A stretch of DNA of 64,000 nucleotides from a bacterium (GTDB taxonomy: Bacteria; Acidobacteriota; Polarisedimenticolia; Polarisedimenticolales; Polarisedimenticolaceae): contig JAAELQ010000088.1 of NCBI GenBank assembly GCA_024226515.1, positions 1-64,000 on the forward strand. Direction: 5' to 3'. This document shows, piece by piece, positions 28,584 through 37,832 of this stretch; position 1 is the first letter of the stretch, and each line of letters starts with the position of its first letter. A model generated the notes under the pieces. It was not told where the DNA came from, ran no database searches, and saw only the letters and a list, made by a program, of their open reading frames with translations. A program made the translations under genes and the position numbers.

Positions 28584-29767
28584 TTCGTATCGTCCGCCCG
28601 GGTGTAGTCCGCCTTGCCCGCGACGAACCAGTTCTGTCCGCCGTCGATCGTCACCTCGTGCTCGAGCTTGAAGCCTCCCGGGCCGATGTCGAACAGCGCC
28701 AGTCGGCTGTGGATCGTCATCCCCATGATCTTCATCGGCGTGCCCGTGTCCATGTTGGACAGCACGAGCCGGCCGTCGTCGCCGAACGTCCCCTGCAGCA
28801 CGTCGAGGAACATCGCCTGATCGTTGAACTCCGTCATGCGGTACTGCTCGCGGTGACGGTCGTAGCTCAGCGTGATGAACACGTTCGTTCCGTTGGCAGT
28901 GGTGTACGTCTCATGGAGCAGCCCGTTGCCGATTCGGCTCTCGATCTCGGACGTGCGCTCCGACTCTTGCCACGGCGCTCCCGGCTGTTGCCGCTGGGCG
29001 GCCTTGACGTTCCACTTGCCGATCATCGGCTGCAGCTCGGCCATGCCGTCGGGTAGCGGCATCTTGAACATCTCGTCGTCGATCTCGACGTTGAACGCGA
29101 TCTCCTCGATGTCCATCACGCGGTCCCGCGTGTACCACTGACTCTCGACGTAGTGCGGGATCATCACCCCCTTGACCTCGCGAAAGTCATCGAAGAACGT
29201 GCGCTGCGGCATCGCGTTGCCGAAGTCCGAGCCCGGCGAGTCGGCGCCGATCTCGAGGTATGTCTTCGGGCTCAGGTACCAGGTCTCCTCCGACTCGTCC
29301 GGCCGCACGAGCTTGATTCCGATCGCCGGGATGCCGTCGATCTCCGTCTCGCCGATCAGCTCGGCGGTGAACCCGCGCTCGTCGTAGTTCATCAGCGGCG
29401 GTAGGAAGTCGGCGCGCCGCAGCACGACGCCGAGGTCGATGTCGGTGACCGGCTGTGCGCCGTCCTGGCGCCACTCGTTGTCCCACCAGGCCAGCTCGTC
29501 GTCGTAGCCGATGACGATGCGTTTACCGTCCAGCACGTGGTCGATGTGGAACTTGTTGTCTCGCTTGCGGTGCGCCGTGAACGGGGCGACCTTGCTGAAC
29601 GCGGTGAACGTACCCGAGACCTTCATCGACTGTACCGAGTCCCAGGCCTCGCCGCCGCGGGCCTCGCGGTACTTGGCGACGACCTCGTCGAGCGTCATCG
29701 CCGGAGCGGGTAGGGCGACCAGCGCGGCCGTGATCAACGCGATCCATACGATAGTGTTCTTGCGCAT
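28580..29767 (-). CDS. Secreted protein with LolA-like N-half and DUF1579-like C-half
   Basis: A 395-residue exported protein. The chosen ATG (29765-29767) gives a signal peptide MRKNTIVWIALITAALVALPAPA. Residues about 25-245 resemble the outer-membrane lipoprotein-sorting (LolA-like) fold: TLDEVVAKYREARGGE opens it, and strands such as WYLSPKTYLEI and DDFREVKGVMIPHYVES follow. Residues about 250-395 (MAELQPMIGKWNVKA onward) look like DUF1579. The combination is seen in Acidobacteria-like genomes; function is unknown. It lies 11 bases after the propeller gene on the same strand, so the two form an operon. Confidence 0.7.
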   Translation of the reverse strand: MRKNTIVWIALITAALVALPAPAMTLDEVVAKYREARGGEAWDSVQSMKVSGTFTAFSKVAPFTAHRKRDNKFHIDHVLDGKRIVIGYDDELAWWDNEWRQDGAQPVTDIDLGVVLRRADFLPPLMNYDERGFTAELIGETEIDGIPAIGIKLVRPDESEETWYLSPKTYLEIGADSPGSDFGNAMPQRTFFDDFREVKGVMIPHYVESQWYTRDRVMDIEEIAFNVEIDDEMFKMPLPDGMAELQPMIGKWNVKAAQRQQPGAPWQESERTSEIESRIGNGLLHETYTTANGTNVFITLSYDRHREQYRMTEFNDQAMFLDVLQGTFGDDGRLVLSNMDTGTPMKIMGMTIHSRLALFDIGPGGFKLEHEVTIDGGQNWFVAGKADYTRADDTN

Positions 29768-29778
29768 CGTGATTCCCC

Positions 29779-31023
29779 TCAGTCCTTGACGTCGTAGGCC
29801 ACCATCTCGGTGTGGCTCCGCAGGTACAACCTTCCGCGCGATAGTGTCGGCGCCGTCCAGCACCTTCCGTCGAGCGCCTGCACGCTGCCCTTCTCGACGT
29901 AGGCCTCCGGAGTGGCCTCGACCAGCACCAGCTTGCCGCGGTCGGAGAGCACGAACAGCCGGTCGCCGGCGAGGATCAGCGACCCCTTCCCCAGCCCACG
30001 CTTGGCCCAGGCCAGCTCGCCGTCCTTGACGGAGATGCACTTCAGCGTCGCGTTGTCGAAGCCGTAGATGTGGTCGCCGTGCAGCACCGAGGAGCTGAAG
30101 TGGTTGCGCATGAAGCGGGTCTTCCACAGCTCCTTGGCTTCGCCTCCCGACTTCGGAATCTCGAGCAGCGTGGCGCCGACGCCCTCCGCGCCCGAGGCGA
30201 AGATCCTGTCCGGCGGAATGAACACCGGCATCGCATGCGTCTCGCCCTGGGGCCACGGGTGGCTCCAGATCTCCTTACCGTCGGCGTCGATGCTCATCAG
30301 CTTCTCGCCGGCGACATAGACGAAGCTGCGCTTGCCGTGCATGTCGACCGGCAGGGGGGAGTTGTAACCGGCGGGCGCGTCCCCGACGGTCCATGCGACC
30401 TCTCCCGTCTTCTTGTTCGCGCCGATGTAGGACTTGCCCTCGGGGCCGCCGCCCTCGAAGATCAGCAGGTCACCCTCGACCACGGCCGAGGTCGAGAAGC
30501 CCCAGTAGGGCTGGTTCGTGCCGAACTTCTCGATCAGGTTGAAGCCCCAGCGCTGCTCGCCGTCGCCCGTGTTCAGCGCGGCGAAGTCGCCCTTCGAGCC
30601 CAGCACGTAGACCGTCTCGCCGTCCAGCGTCGGAGTCGATCGCGGCCCGTTGCCGAACTGCGTGTCGTACTTCTCGCCGACGGGTCGGCGCCACAGCTCG
30701 CTGCCGCTCTTGGCGTCGAACGCGACGGCGAACTCGGTCGGTGTGCCGTCGTTGTCCGCGGCATCCATCGTGTAGATCCGGTCCCCGACGATCGAGATGC
30801 CGGAGTAACCCTCGCCCAGCGCGACACGCCAGAGTTCCTTGGGGCCGTCCTCGGGCCACGAGCTCCGGAGGCCGGTCTCGCGGGAGATGCCGTCCCGGTT
30901 GGGGCCGCGGAACTGCGGCCAGTCCTCGGTCCGCGACTTGGCGCCGATCTGCAGGGCGGTCAGTGCGACGAGGAGCGCTCCGAAGACGGTCAGCGCTCGA
31001 CGCGGGAGATGCGTGCGGTTCAT
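29779..31023 (-). CDS. Secreted PQQ-like beta-propeller protein
   Basis: A 414-residue protein whose ATG at 31021-31023 gives a signal (ALTVFGALLVALTALQIGAKS) followed by WPQFRGPNRDGIS, the characteristic opening of the many PQQ-like propellers of Planctomycetes and Acidobacteria. Blades end in KELWRV, SELWRRP, EIWSHPW and LAWAKRG. A GGAGGA ribosome binding site lies just upstream. It heads a two-gene operon with the LolA/DUF1579-like gene. There is no evidence of PQQ binding; a role in binding or organising secreted components is equally likely. Confidence 0.8.
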   Translation of the reverse strand: MNRTHLPRRALTVFGALLVALTALQIGAKSRTEDWPQFRGPNRDGISRETGLRSSWPEDGPKELWRVALGEGYSGISIVGDRIYTMDAADNDGTPTEFAVAFDAKSGSELWRRPVGEKYDTQFGNGPRSTPTLDGETVYVLGSKGDFAALNTGDGEQRWGFNLIEKFGTNQPYWGFSTSAVVEGDLLIFEGGGPEGKSYIGANKKTGEVAWTVGDAPAGYNSPLPVDMHGKRSFVYVAGEKLMSIDADGKEIWSHPWPQGETHAMPVFIPPDRIFASGAEGVGATLLEIPKSGGEAKELWKTRFMRNHFSSSVLHGDHIYGFDNATLKCISVKDGELAWAKRGLGKGSLILAGDRLFVLSDRGKLVLVEATPEAYVEKGSVQALDGRCWTAPTLSRGRLYLRSHTEMVAYDVKD

Positions 31024-31298
31024 CGGTTCCTCCGTGGCGGCCCTCGGTCGGGCGTCGATCGGTTCGGGATCCGGCACATGATACGACGAGAGCGCGGGCA
31101 GGTTCACTGCGGGCCGGAGCCGGCCGGAGGATACGAGGTCGTAAGCGCGATGACGCGCCTGCAACCCTCGGCGCTGGCCGGCCGCGCGGCCGGCCGAAAA
31201 CCCAGGATACGTCGCCTCGCGGAGGCGGTGCGGATCTTGCTGTCTGGATACGGGGGCTGCCGGGCGGGACCCGGCGACAGAACCTAGGGGCAGCAGAC
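31024..31298. promoter_or_regulatory. Divergent intergenic region with a 20-bp perfect palindrome
   Basis: This 275-base gap between divergent genes must carry both promoters. A perfect 20-bp palindrome (GGCCGGCCGC and its complement) occupies 31176-31195 and is followed by GAAAA. It contains overlapping NotI- and FseI-like cores and could be an operator, or a folded element in the rightward transcript. No clear -10/-35 pairs could be called by eye. Confidence 0.4.
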
Positions 31299-31835
31299 AT
31301 GCACGATTCGTTCAAGATCGCGGCGCTCGCCGTGAGCGCTCTCCTGGTCGCCGGTTGCTCGCAGCAGAACGACGGTGGGATTCTCACCGACTCGTCGGAC
31401 GGACTGGCCGGCACGTGGGACTATCTGGTGACCAACGCCTACGAGGCGGTCTTCACCGGCTGCACCGGCGACGCCGCGGTGCTCGAGGGGAAGACGTTCG
31501 TCGAGGGCATGTCGGCCGCGCCGATCTGCATCGTATCGACCCGCTTCGATGTGCAGCAGAGCGGCGACGATGGCATGACCGTCGTCCCGCACGCCGTGTC
31601 GTGCAGCGACGGCTCGACCGCGGACGTGTCGGGCCAGGGAGTGGTGGCGGCCGGTACCGTGGACGGCTCGTGGAGCAGTTCGTCCGACGGCGGAGTCATG
31701 TCGACGCAGTCGTTCTCGGCGACGCGTCTCGGCGACACGCTCGAGATCGAGGAAACCGCGCGCTCGTTCGCCGGTTCGTTCAGCGGTAGCTGCTCGTTGT
31801 CGCCGGCGCTCTCCGCGACGGCGCATATCCTCTAG
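31299..31835 (+). CDS. Small Cys-containing lipoprotein of unknown function
   Basis: A 178-residue predicted lipoprotein with a clean lipobox, ALLVAGC, Cys20. The mature part is Ser/Gly/Thr-rich and likely all-beta (GTWDYLV at the start, then strands such as [14 protein letters not shown] and [15 protein letters not shown]). Several cysteines could form disulfides ([27 protein letters not shown]). The overall shape resembles small lipocalin-like or DUF-type lipoproteins; no family is recognised. AGGGGCAGCAGAC before the ATG at 31299 contains a reasonable ribosome binding site. It converges on the collagen-like gene with a four-base overlap. Confidence 0.65.
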   Translation: MHDSFKIAALAVSALLVAGCSQQNDGGILTDSSDGLAGTWDYLVTNAYEAVFTGCTGDAAVLEGKTFVEGMSAAPICIVSTRFDVQQSGDDGMTVVPHAVSCSDGSTADVSGQGVVAAGTVDGSWSSSSDGGVMSTQSFSATRLGDTLEIEETARSFAGSFSGSCSLSPALSATAHIL

Positions 31836-33523
31836 CGACTCGTACAGCAGTAGAATGGATAGAAGTCGCCCGCGCTGCCGCGCCGGACGATCTCGTCACC
31901 GCCGTAGACCGCGATCCCCTGGAACACGCGATCGTCGAATGCGGCGTCGTACGACCCCGTCCACAGCCGCGTGCTCGGCGTGTCCGTCGAGATGCGGCAG
32001 CCCGAGAGATTCGGGATCTCGGGGTCGTTCGGGTCGTCCAGGACGTCGCACGCCATCAGCGCCTCCATCGAGCACACCCGCATCCCCGCACGCGCGCAGT
32101 CGTCGGTGGCCTGCAGGAAGTTGCGTGCCGGACGCTGGAACAGATCGATGCACCAGTCCGCGACACTCGCCATGTTCTCCGGGCAAGCACCCGGTCCGTT
32201 GCCGCCGCACGGCACGCAGGTGCCCGTGCCGGTGGGGTCGATCGCCTGCAGGCATTCGCCCGTCCCGCACTGCACGGCCGGTAGCGAACCCGCGGGTCCT
32301 TGCTCGCCCTCGGGGCCCTGCGGACCCTGGGGTCCTTCGGGACCGGCCGGCCCCGCCGGACCTTGCGGTCCGGGCGGTCCACCTTCGGGGCCCTGTGGTC
32401 CCTGGGGCCCGGCCGGCCCTTCGGGCCCCTGCGGTCCCTGTGGTCCGGGCGGTCCACCTTCGGGACCCTGCGGCCCCTGGGGCCCGGCCGGCCCTTCGGG
32501 CCCCTGCGGTCCTTGCGGTCCGGGGGGACCACCCTCGGGACCCTGTGGTCCCTGGGGCCCGGCCGGCCCTTCGGGCCCCTGCGGTCCGGGCGGTCCACCC
32601 TCGGGCCCTTGCGGTCCTTCCGGGCCCCGTTCACCCTGGGGGCCCTGCGGTCCCTGAGGCCCCTCGGGGCCCGGAGGCCCGGTCGTTCCGCCGCTGCCCG
32701 TCGCCACGTCCATGGCGCAGGTCTCGCACGGGCACTCGACGAGAACCACGGAGGTCCCGTCCGCCGTGACCGGGAAGTCCACGAGCAGGGAGGTCGAGTC
32801 CCCGCCGAGCACATCGACGATCTCGAGGGCACCGCCGGACACGCCGACCCGGACCATCGGGTCGGCGCAGAAATCTCCCTGGAGCTGAAGCGTTCCGCCG
32901 TCGGTGTCCGGCGTCGCGCGTGCGATGAGGCAGTCCAGGTCGTCGCCGTGGTACGAGGTGACGCCTCCTTCGGTGGTCGTCATCTCGACGACGCGCAGGC
33001 TGCCGAACTCGTCGCCGGCCCGGATCGGTTGCGCGCACGAGGATTCGAACAGCACGCTCTCGGTGCCGCTGTCGATCGAGACGACCAGCCGCTCTCCGAA
33101 CGTCGCGAAACCGACGGCTGCCGCCGCTACCTCGACCACGCCCCCGAGCGGGATCGCCGTCGCGTCGTGATACACCGCGCCGCCCGTCTCGTCGGTGACC
33201 GTGATGCGGACCGGCTGGGAGTAGTCCGCGCCGCCGTTGCACAACACCGCGCCGGCTTGCTCGTTCGTCGTCGCGGAGCAGCCGCGTCCGGTGTAGCGCA
33301 GCGTCATGGACTGCAGGCTACCCAGGCAGTCGTCCGAGCTGTCGTCGTCCGGCGCGCACTCGCTGTCGCTGTCGCTGTCGTCGTCCGGACTGTGCGCCCC
33401 GGGTTCGCCTTCCCGCGCCAGATCCCATGACGACGGGATCTCGCGCGCCGTCAGCAGCGAACCCGCGCTGCACGCCACAACCACCAGGACCAGAAGAAAC
33501 AGACCCCACCGTCGTGACGCCAC
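31832..33523 (-). CDS. Secreted bacterial collagen-like protein
   Basis: A 563-residue exported protein with three parts. The signal ([11 protein letters not shown], possible lipobox VVAC) is followed by an Asp/Ser-rich acidic linker and a Cys-containing beta region (about 70-280). A collagen-like tract of Gly-Pro-X triplets follows (about 281-413) and contains [11 protein letters not shown] units interrupted by an extra Gly in GPEGGPPGP. The Cys-rich C-terminal domain (about 414-563, ending YPFYCCTSR) has around ten cysteines. The last domain resembles the trimerising or lectin-like caps seen on phage-tail and bacterial collagens. Likely cell-surface, trimeric and involved in adhesion or matrix, but that is inference. 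Confidence 0.8.
   Translation of the reverse strand: MASRRWGLFLLVLVVVACSAGSLLTAREIPSSWDLAREGEPGAHSPDDDSDSDSECAPDDDSSDDCLGSLQSMTLRYTGRGCSATTNEQAGAVLCNGGADYSQPVRITVTDETGGAVYHDATAIPLGGVVEVAAAAVGFATFGERLVVSIDSGTESVLFESSCAQPIRAGDEFGSLRVVEMTTTEGGVTSYHGDDLDCLIARATPDTDGGTLQLQGDFCADPMVRVGVSGGALEIVDVLGGDSTSLLVDFPVTADGTSVVLVECPCETCAMDVATGSGGTTGPPGPEGPQGPQGPQGERGPEGPQGPEGGPPGPQGPEGPAGPQGPQGPEGGPPGPQGPQGPEGPAGPQGPQGPEGGPPGPQGPQGPEGPAGPQGPQGPEGGPPGPQGPAGPAGPEGPQGPQGPEGEQGPAGSLPAVQCGTGECLQAIDPTGTGTCVPCGGNGPGACPENMASVADWCIDLFQRPARNFLQATDDCARAGMRVCSMEALMACDVLDDPNDPEIPNLSGCRISTDTPSTRLWTGSYDAAFDDRVFQGIAVYGGDEIVRRGSAGDFYPFYCCTSR
32285..32685 (-). repeat. Collagen-like Gly-Pro-X coding repeat with 75-bp units
   Basis: Within the collagen-like gene, a 25-residue unit built of [13 protein letters not shown] plus [13 protein letters not shown] recurs about three times with near-identical DNA (75-bp period). 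Because GGN and CCN are complementary, the opposite strand also reads as Gly-Pro repeats, but only the minus strand has a signal peptide and flanking domains. Such tracts expand and contract readily. Confidence 0.8.
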
Positions 33524-33616
33524 GGCTCACCTCCTCGAAAACTCCACAACCTCGTGCCGGCTGGCAGGGAGTATACCGAGGAATGCAACAATTTTGCAGC
33601 AGAAAAGCGGACGGCC

Positions 33617-34714
33617 TCAGAAGGTCATCTGGAACTGCGCCACCAAGCGATCCTCGTCGATCCGGGGCGAGACCGGGTCGCCCTCGTATTCCAGGCGGCT
33701 CGCCTGGAACTGGACCTTGGCCTGCAGCTCGGAGAAGTACCAGTTGGCCCCGATCGACACCTCGGTGTCGTCGCTGTCCGCCGCCTCGCGGAGGACCTCG
33801 GAGTAGCGGCCCACGACCTCGATCCTGGGCTTGCCGAACAGCCAGCCGCCCTGGAGGTACCAGCCGTCCGTGTCCTCCTCGTCGCCCGAGGCGCCGAGCG
33901 GCAGGTCCTCGCTGCGCGTGAAGAACTCCGCCGTCAGGTTCAGGCCGTGGATGCGGTAGACGACCTCCAGCACCGCCGTCGAGTCGCGGGTCTCTTCCTC
34001 GATCGCTTCCGTGCCCTCGGTGACCGCGCGCGCCGCGACCGCGACCAGCAGCCGCCCCTTGTCGCGCCGCGACGGGTCGGTCTCGGTCAGCGCCACGGGC
34101 CCGAACGGTGTGATCTCCAGGCGCGCCACGGCCATGTAGTCCGTGTTGTCCTTGAGCTCCTGGTTGATCCCGTTTCCGTTGTACACGCCGACGGAGTAGC
34201 CGTACGTCTCGGCACGGTTGCGGCCCACGATTGCAACGCCGACGTCGCGATTGTCCTGCGCTCCGTCGCGGTGACGGAACTCCTGCGTCGCGATCGAGCG
34301 CACGACGAACTGCTGGTCGCCCGACGAGACCGTGTCCTGTCGCCCGAACCAGGTCTTGCCCTGGCCCAGCCACAGCTGGGCCAGCGGGCGCTTGCTGTAC
34401 ATGAAGTAAGCATCCTCGAGCGAGCGCGAGCTGTTGCGCGTGTCGGTGAAGTTGGCCTGGATGGCGAATTTCCAGTGCTGTTTCACCACCCCGTCGAGCC
34501 GCACCTGGAAGCGCGAGACGTCGAAGAACTCGCTGGAGTCGCCGAGGTCCGGGTCGCGCGCGGTGTAAGAGACCTGTGCCCGGTTGGTCAGCTTGATCTC
34601 GACGTCTTCCGTGGCGAAGACCAGCCCGCCGTCGTAACGCCACTCTCCGGACGCGCTCGTCGCCGCACAGGCCACGGCCAGCGCGACACACATTCCGGTC
34701 GAAAATCGGTTCAT
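33617..34714 (-). CDS. Phosphate-selective porin O/P-type outer membrane protein
   Basis: A 365-residue outer-membrane beta-barrel. The ATG at 34712-34714, with GGGGAGGA upstream, gives a signal peptide ending TSASGEW. Typical OprO/P elements include LTNRAQVSYTARDPD, FDVSRFQVRLDGVV, LEDAYFMYSKRPLAQLWLGQGKTWFGRQ and a C-terminal strand ending LVAQFQMTF with terminal Phe, the barrel-insertion signal. Family members form anion channels or general pores. It is shorter than Pseudomonas OprP and lacks its obvious N-terminal extension. Divergent from the OmpA-family gene, with a 96-base shared promoter region. Confidence 0.82.
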   Translation of the reverse strand: MNRFSTGMCVALAVACAATSASGEWRYDGGLVFATEDVEIKLTNRAQVSYTARDPDLGDSSEFFDVSRFQVRLDGVVKQHWKFAIQANFTDTRNSSRSLEDAYFMYSKRPLAQLWLGQGKTWFGRQDTVSSGDQQFVVRSIATQEFRHRDGAQDNRDVGVAIVGRNRAETYGYSVGVYNGNGINQELKDNTDYMAVARLEITPFGPVALTETDPSRRDKGRLLVAVAARAVTEGTEAIEEETRDSTAVLEVVYRIHGLNLTAEFFTRSEDLPLGASGDEEDTDGWYLQGGWLFGKPRIEVVGRYSEVLREAADSDDTEVSIGANWYFSELQAKVQFQASRLEYEGDPVSPRIDEDRLVAQFQMTF

Positions 34715-34810
34715 CGGTGCATCCTCCCCGCGAATTCGCGTGAGCCTACCATAAAGGCGTCGCTGTAGTAGACTCGCCGACCACGGAGTCGAGTCGCAGT
34801 CGAGTCGCAC

Positions 34811-36238
34811 ATGAATCACGTTCATCCAGGTGCCGGTCCTCGGATATGCCTCGCGCTCGCGGCGCTGGTCTGCCTCGCGTCGCCCGCCCCGGCGGGCGAG
34901 GGAGAACTGGGCATCGTCGCCGGGTTCTTCATGCCCGATCCGGACATCTCCGGCAAGCAGCAACGGCTGGGAGAGATCGAGCCGCTGGCCGGTCTCCGCG
35001 GCGGGTACATCTTCGCCGACCACTGGGGCTGGTCGATCGACGCGACGTTCTCCGATATCAACAGCGCGACGGCGGCGAGCGACATCGACGCGCGCGCGCT
35101 GCGCACCGGCATCGACTGGTACCTGACGTCGACGAAGAAAAAGCAGCAGTTCTACTTCTCGTTCGGCGGCGGTCGAGCGGACTATGAGTTCGAGACCCCC
35201 GCGCCGCCGGACGGCGACGGGATCGACCGTGATTTCGTCTCGCTCGGCTTCGGTCAGCGTTTCAAGCTCGACCACCGTGCGCGCGTGCGCTGGGAGCTGC
35301 GCGCCGATCGTACGCTGTCCGACGAGGGGCTCGACGGCGCCGACCTGACGCGCGCGCAGTTGCTGCTCAGCATCAGCTGGGGCATCGGCGTGGATCCCGA
35401 GGTCGAGGAGGGCTGCACGATCGACACCGACGGCGACGGTGTGTGCGACGACCTCGACGAGTGCCCGGACACGCCGCGCGGCGCGATCGTGGATCCGCGC
35501 GGCTGCCCGCTGGATTCGGACGGCGACGGTGTCTACGACGGGATCGACGAGTGTCCGGACACGCCGCGCGGTGCGATCGTGGGTCCGCGCGGCTGCCCGC
35601 TGGACTCGGACGGCGACGGTGTTTACGACGGGATCGACGAGTGCCCGGACACGCCGCGTGGTGCGATCGTGGATCCGCGCGGCTGCCCGCTGGACTCGGA
35701 CGGCGACGGTGTCTACGACGGGATCGACGAGTGTCCGGACACGCCGCGCGGTGCGATCGTGGATCCGCGCGGCTGCCCGCTGGACTCGGACGGCGACGGT
35801 GTTTACGACGGGATCGACGAGTGCCCCGGCACGCCGCCCGGTGTGCCGGTCAACGCGCGCGGTTGTCCGCGCGCGGCGCCGCTGTTCGTCGAGGAGAAGC
35901 GCACGCTGGTGCTCGACGGCGTGCTGTTCGATTTCAACAGCGCCGACCTGACCGCGGACTCGCGAATGATCCTCGACCGCGTCACGCAGTCGCTCGTCGA
36001 CTGGCCCGAGGTGCAGATCGAGATCGGCGGGCACACCGACGCGATCGGGCCCGATGCGTACAACCTCGACCTGTCGAAGAGGCGTGCGGCCGCGGTGAGC
36101 GATCATCTCGCGCGCGGGGGCGTGGACCCCGGGCGGCTCGCGGTGCGGGGTTACGGCGAGACGCAGCCCGTGGCGGACAATTCTACGAAGGAGGGGCGTG
36201 ACCAGAACCGCCGCGTCGAGCTGTCGCGGACGGACTGA
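34811..36238 (+). CDS. OmpA-family protein with barrel, TSP3 calcium-binding repeats and peptidoglycan-binding domain
   Basis: A 475-residue outer-membrane protein. The signal peptide ends near SPAPAGE. A small eight-stranded-type barrel covers about 30-200. Five thrombospondin type-3 repeats (DSDGDGVYDGIDECPDTPRG) span about 204-350, each with a DxDxDG calcium-binding loop. The C-terminal OmpA domain (about 360-475) has VLFDFNSADLT, GGHTDAIG and NLDLSKRRAAAV, with the Asp and Arg that bind diaminopimelate in peptidoglycan. It tethers the outer membrane to the cell wall. Middle repeats are nearly identical at DNA level. Confidence 0.88.
   Translation: MNHVHPGAGPRICLALAALVCLASPAPAGEGELGIVAGFFMPDPDISGKQQRLGEIEPLAGLRGGYIFADHWGWSIDATFSDINSATAASDIDARALRTGIDWYLTSTKKKQQFYFSFGGGRADYEFETPAPPDGDGIDRDFVSLGFGQRFKLDHRARVRWELRADRTLSDEGLDGADLTRAQLLLSISWGIGVDPEVEEGCTIDTDGDGVCDDLDECPDTPRGAIVDPRGCPLDSDGDGVYDGIDECPDTPRGAIVGPRGCPLDSDGDGVYDGIDECPDTPRGAIVDPRGCPLDSDGDGVYDGIDECPDTPRGAIVDPRGCPLDSDGDGVYDGIDECPGTPPGVPVNARGCPRAAPLFVEEKRTLVLDGVLFDFNSADLTADSRMILDRVTQSLVDWPEVQIEIGGHTDAIGPDAYNLDLSKRRAAAVSDHLARGGVDPGRLAVRGYGETQPVADNSTKEGRDQNRRVELSRTD
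35423..35870 (+). repeat. Tandem 90-bp TSP3-coding repeat
   Basis: A 90-bp unit encoding 30 residues (CPLDSDGDGVYDGIDECPD plus TPRGAIVDPRG) recurs five times, the middle copies differing only at a few synonymous or single-residue sites (for example GGT/GAT giving Gly or Asp before PRG). The near-identity at silent sites indicates recent expansion by unequal recombination or slippage, so copy number is probably variable between strains. Confidence 0.85.
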
Positions 36239-36253
36239 TTCTCACCCCCGGCC

Positions 36254-36703
36254 TCACATGCGATGGAACGAGTCGTAGCCGACGATCTGGTTGTGCAGGT
36301 GCCGCATCTTGAGGTCTTTCTTCGAGATGACGGCACGGACAACGTCGCTGATCGAGATCATGCCCACCAGGCGATCGCCTTCCATCACCGGTAGGTGGCG
36401 CAGGTGCTTGTCGGTCATCAGCGACATGCACTCGTCGACCGACTGGTCGGGCTGCACGAAGAACACGCCGTCGCTCATGAACTCCTTGACGGGTGTCGAG
36501 CGCGAGATGCCTTCCTTCAGCACGATGCCGCGGGCGTAGTCGCGTTCGGAGAACACACCGACCGGCTTCTCGCCGTCGACGACCACCACGGCGCCGATCT
36601 TCTTCTCCGCCATCAGTCGCAGCGCGTCGTATGCCGTGCCCTCGGGGGCGATCGACCAGACGTCGTGACCTTTTTCTTCCAGCAGGGTTCTCACCGATTC
36701 CAT
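36254..36703 (-). CDS. Tandem CBS-domain protein
   Basis: A 149-residue cytoplasmic protein made of two CBS domains (about 10-65 and 73-130; KKIGAVVVVDGEKPVGVFSERDYAR and KHLRHLPVMEGDRLVGMISISDVV). Stand-alone CBS pairs bind adenine nucleotides (AMP, ATP, SAM) and act as energy sensors or regulators of partner proteins. No partner gene is adjacent; it converges with the OmpA-family gene. GGAGGCCAC just upstream of the ATG is a good ribosome binding site. Confidence 0.88.
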   Translation of the reverse strand: MESVRTLLEEKGHDVWSIAPEGTAYDALRLMAEKKIGAVVVVDGEKPVGVFSERDYARGIVLKEGISRSTPVKEFMSDGVFFVQPDQSVDECMSLMTDKHLRHLPVMEGDRLVGMISISDVVRAVISKKDLKMRHLHNQIVGYDSFHRM

Positions 36704-36807
36704 GTGGCCTCCTCTAGTCCGATACTAGCAACCTGGGTAAGGCGGAGAAAGGACTCTACGGGCCTACGGAGCCTCTTCGTTTTCCCTGGGGCACATTCTC
36801 TGATTGA

Positions 36808-37689
36808 ATGGGTCCCATGAGGAACATCATTCGCCTCGGTTTCGTGAGCGCCGTCGCGCTGTTGCTGGGTACATCTCCGTCGTTGCCGGCCGAGGACGCG
36901 CTGCCCATCGTCAAGCAGGCGTTCCTGGCCGCCGAGGCCAACGAGAAGCTCGCCGAGCTCTACGCCTTTCGCGAACGAACCGTCGATCGCCGATTGACCA
37001 AGAAGGGTAAGGAGAAGTCGCTCAAGTCGCGGACGCACGAGGTCACGCTGCTCGACGGGACGGAATACCGGCAGCTCGTCGCGCGCGACGGAGAGCCGCT
37101 CAGCGAGAAGGAGCAGGCGAAGGAGCGGCGCAAGCTCGAGAAGCAGCTCGAGAAGATCCGCAAGGAGAAGCCGCGCCAGCGCGAGAAGCGGCTGGCCGCT
37201 CGCCGGAAGGAACGCGAGGACGGCCTGAAGTTCATCGATGAGGTGAGCCGCGCGTTCGACTTCCGCGTGATCGGCGAGGAGACGGTCAGCGGCGCGGAGA
37301 CGTACGTCATCTCGGCCGAGCCGCGCGCGGACTACGAGCCCGAGCTGAAGCACGCGCGCGTGTTGACGAAACTGCGCGGCACGCTGTGGATCACCAAGGC
37401 CGACCACGCCTGGGTCAAGGCGGACATCGAGACCTTCGACGACTTCAGCTGGGCGGTGGTGTTCAAGCTGCGCGCGGGCGCCAAGATCCGTTTCCTACGC
37501 CAGTTCGTCAACGACGAGGTGTGGGTGATGGACAACTGGTACATCCGCATGCGCGGCCGGGCGGCGCTGGTCTACGGGATCAACGGCGAGTTCACCGGTG
37601 AGTACAGCGACTTTCGCAAGTTCACGACCGACTCGACCATCCTCCAAGGAGAAAGCGGGGTCGTGCCCGCCGGACGCCCCGGCGTGTAG
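36808..37689 (+). CDS. Secreted protein with LolA-like beta fold and charged linker
   Basis: A 293-residue exported protein (ATG at 36808; the ATG at 36817 gives an equally good signal, MRNIIRLGFVSAVALLLG). After the signal comes a helix, then a highly charged Lys/Arg/Glu segment (about 98-140, with KERRKLEKQLEKIRKEKPRQR) likely to form an extended helix or coiled coil. The C-terminal half (RVIGEETVSGAETYVISAEPR, LRGTLWITKADHAWVKADIETFDDF) looks like the LolA/LppX-type half-barrel often found in lipid or lipoprotein carriers. No gene name is possible; a periplasmic lipid-handling role is inference. Confidence 0.6.
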   Translation: MGPMRNIIRLGFVSAVALLLGTSPSLPAEDALPIVKQAFLAAEANEKLAELYAFRERTVDRRLTKKGKEKSLKSRTHEVTLLDGTEYRQLVARDGEPLSEKEQAKERRKLEKQLEKIRKEKPRQREKRLAARRKEREDGLKFIDEVSRAFDFRVIGEETVSGAETYVISAEPRADYEPELKHARVLTKLRGTLWITKADHAWVKADIETFDDFSWAVVFKLRAGAKIRFLRQFVNDEVWVMDNWYIRMRGRAALVYGINGEFTGEYSDFRKFTTDSTILQGESGVVPAGRPGV

Positions 37690-37832
37690 GGCGACCGCTG
37701 CGAAACCTGGGGCCCGTCGAGTCGTATGCAGCCAATGCGACCCCACGTGGCCGGATCCGGGCCCCGGGCGCTAGAATCGTTCGTTCCGGTCCAACCACAA
37801 CCTGGTTCGCGATGGATTTCGAGGAGGCTCCC

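Noticed and set aside
31971..32657. A plus-strand Gly-Pro-rich frame opposite the collagen-like gene
   Set aside because: GGN and CCN codons are complementary, so collagen repeats read as Gly-Pro on both strands. Only the minus-strand frame has a signal peptide and flanking domains.
35423..35870. Tandem repeats that might look like a CRISPR array
   Set aside because: The 90-bp units are contiguous coding DNA without spacers and translate as TSP3 calcium-binding motifs. There are no cas genes.
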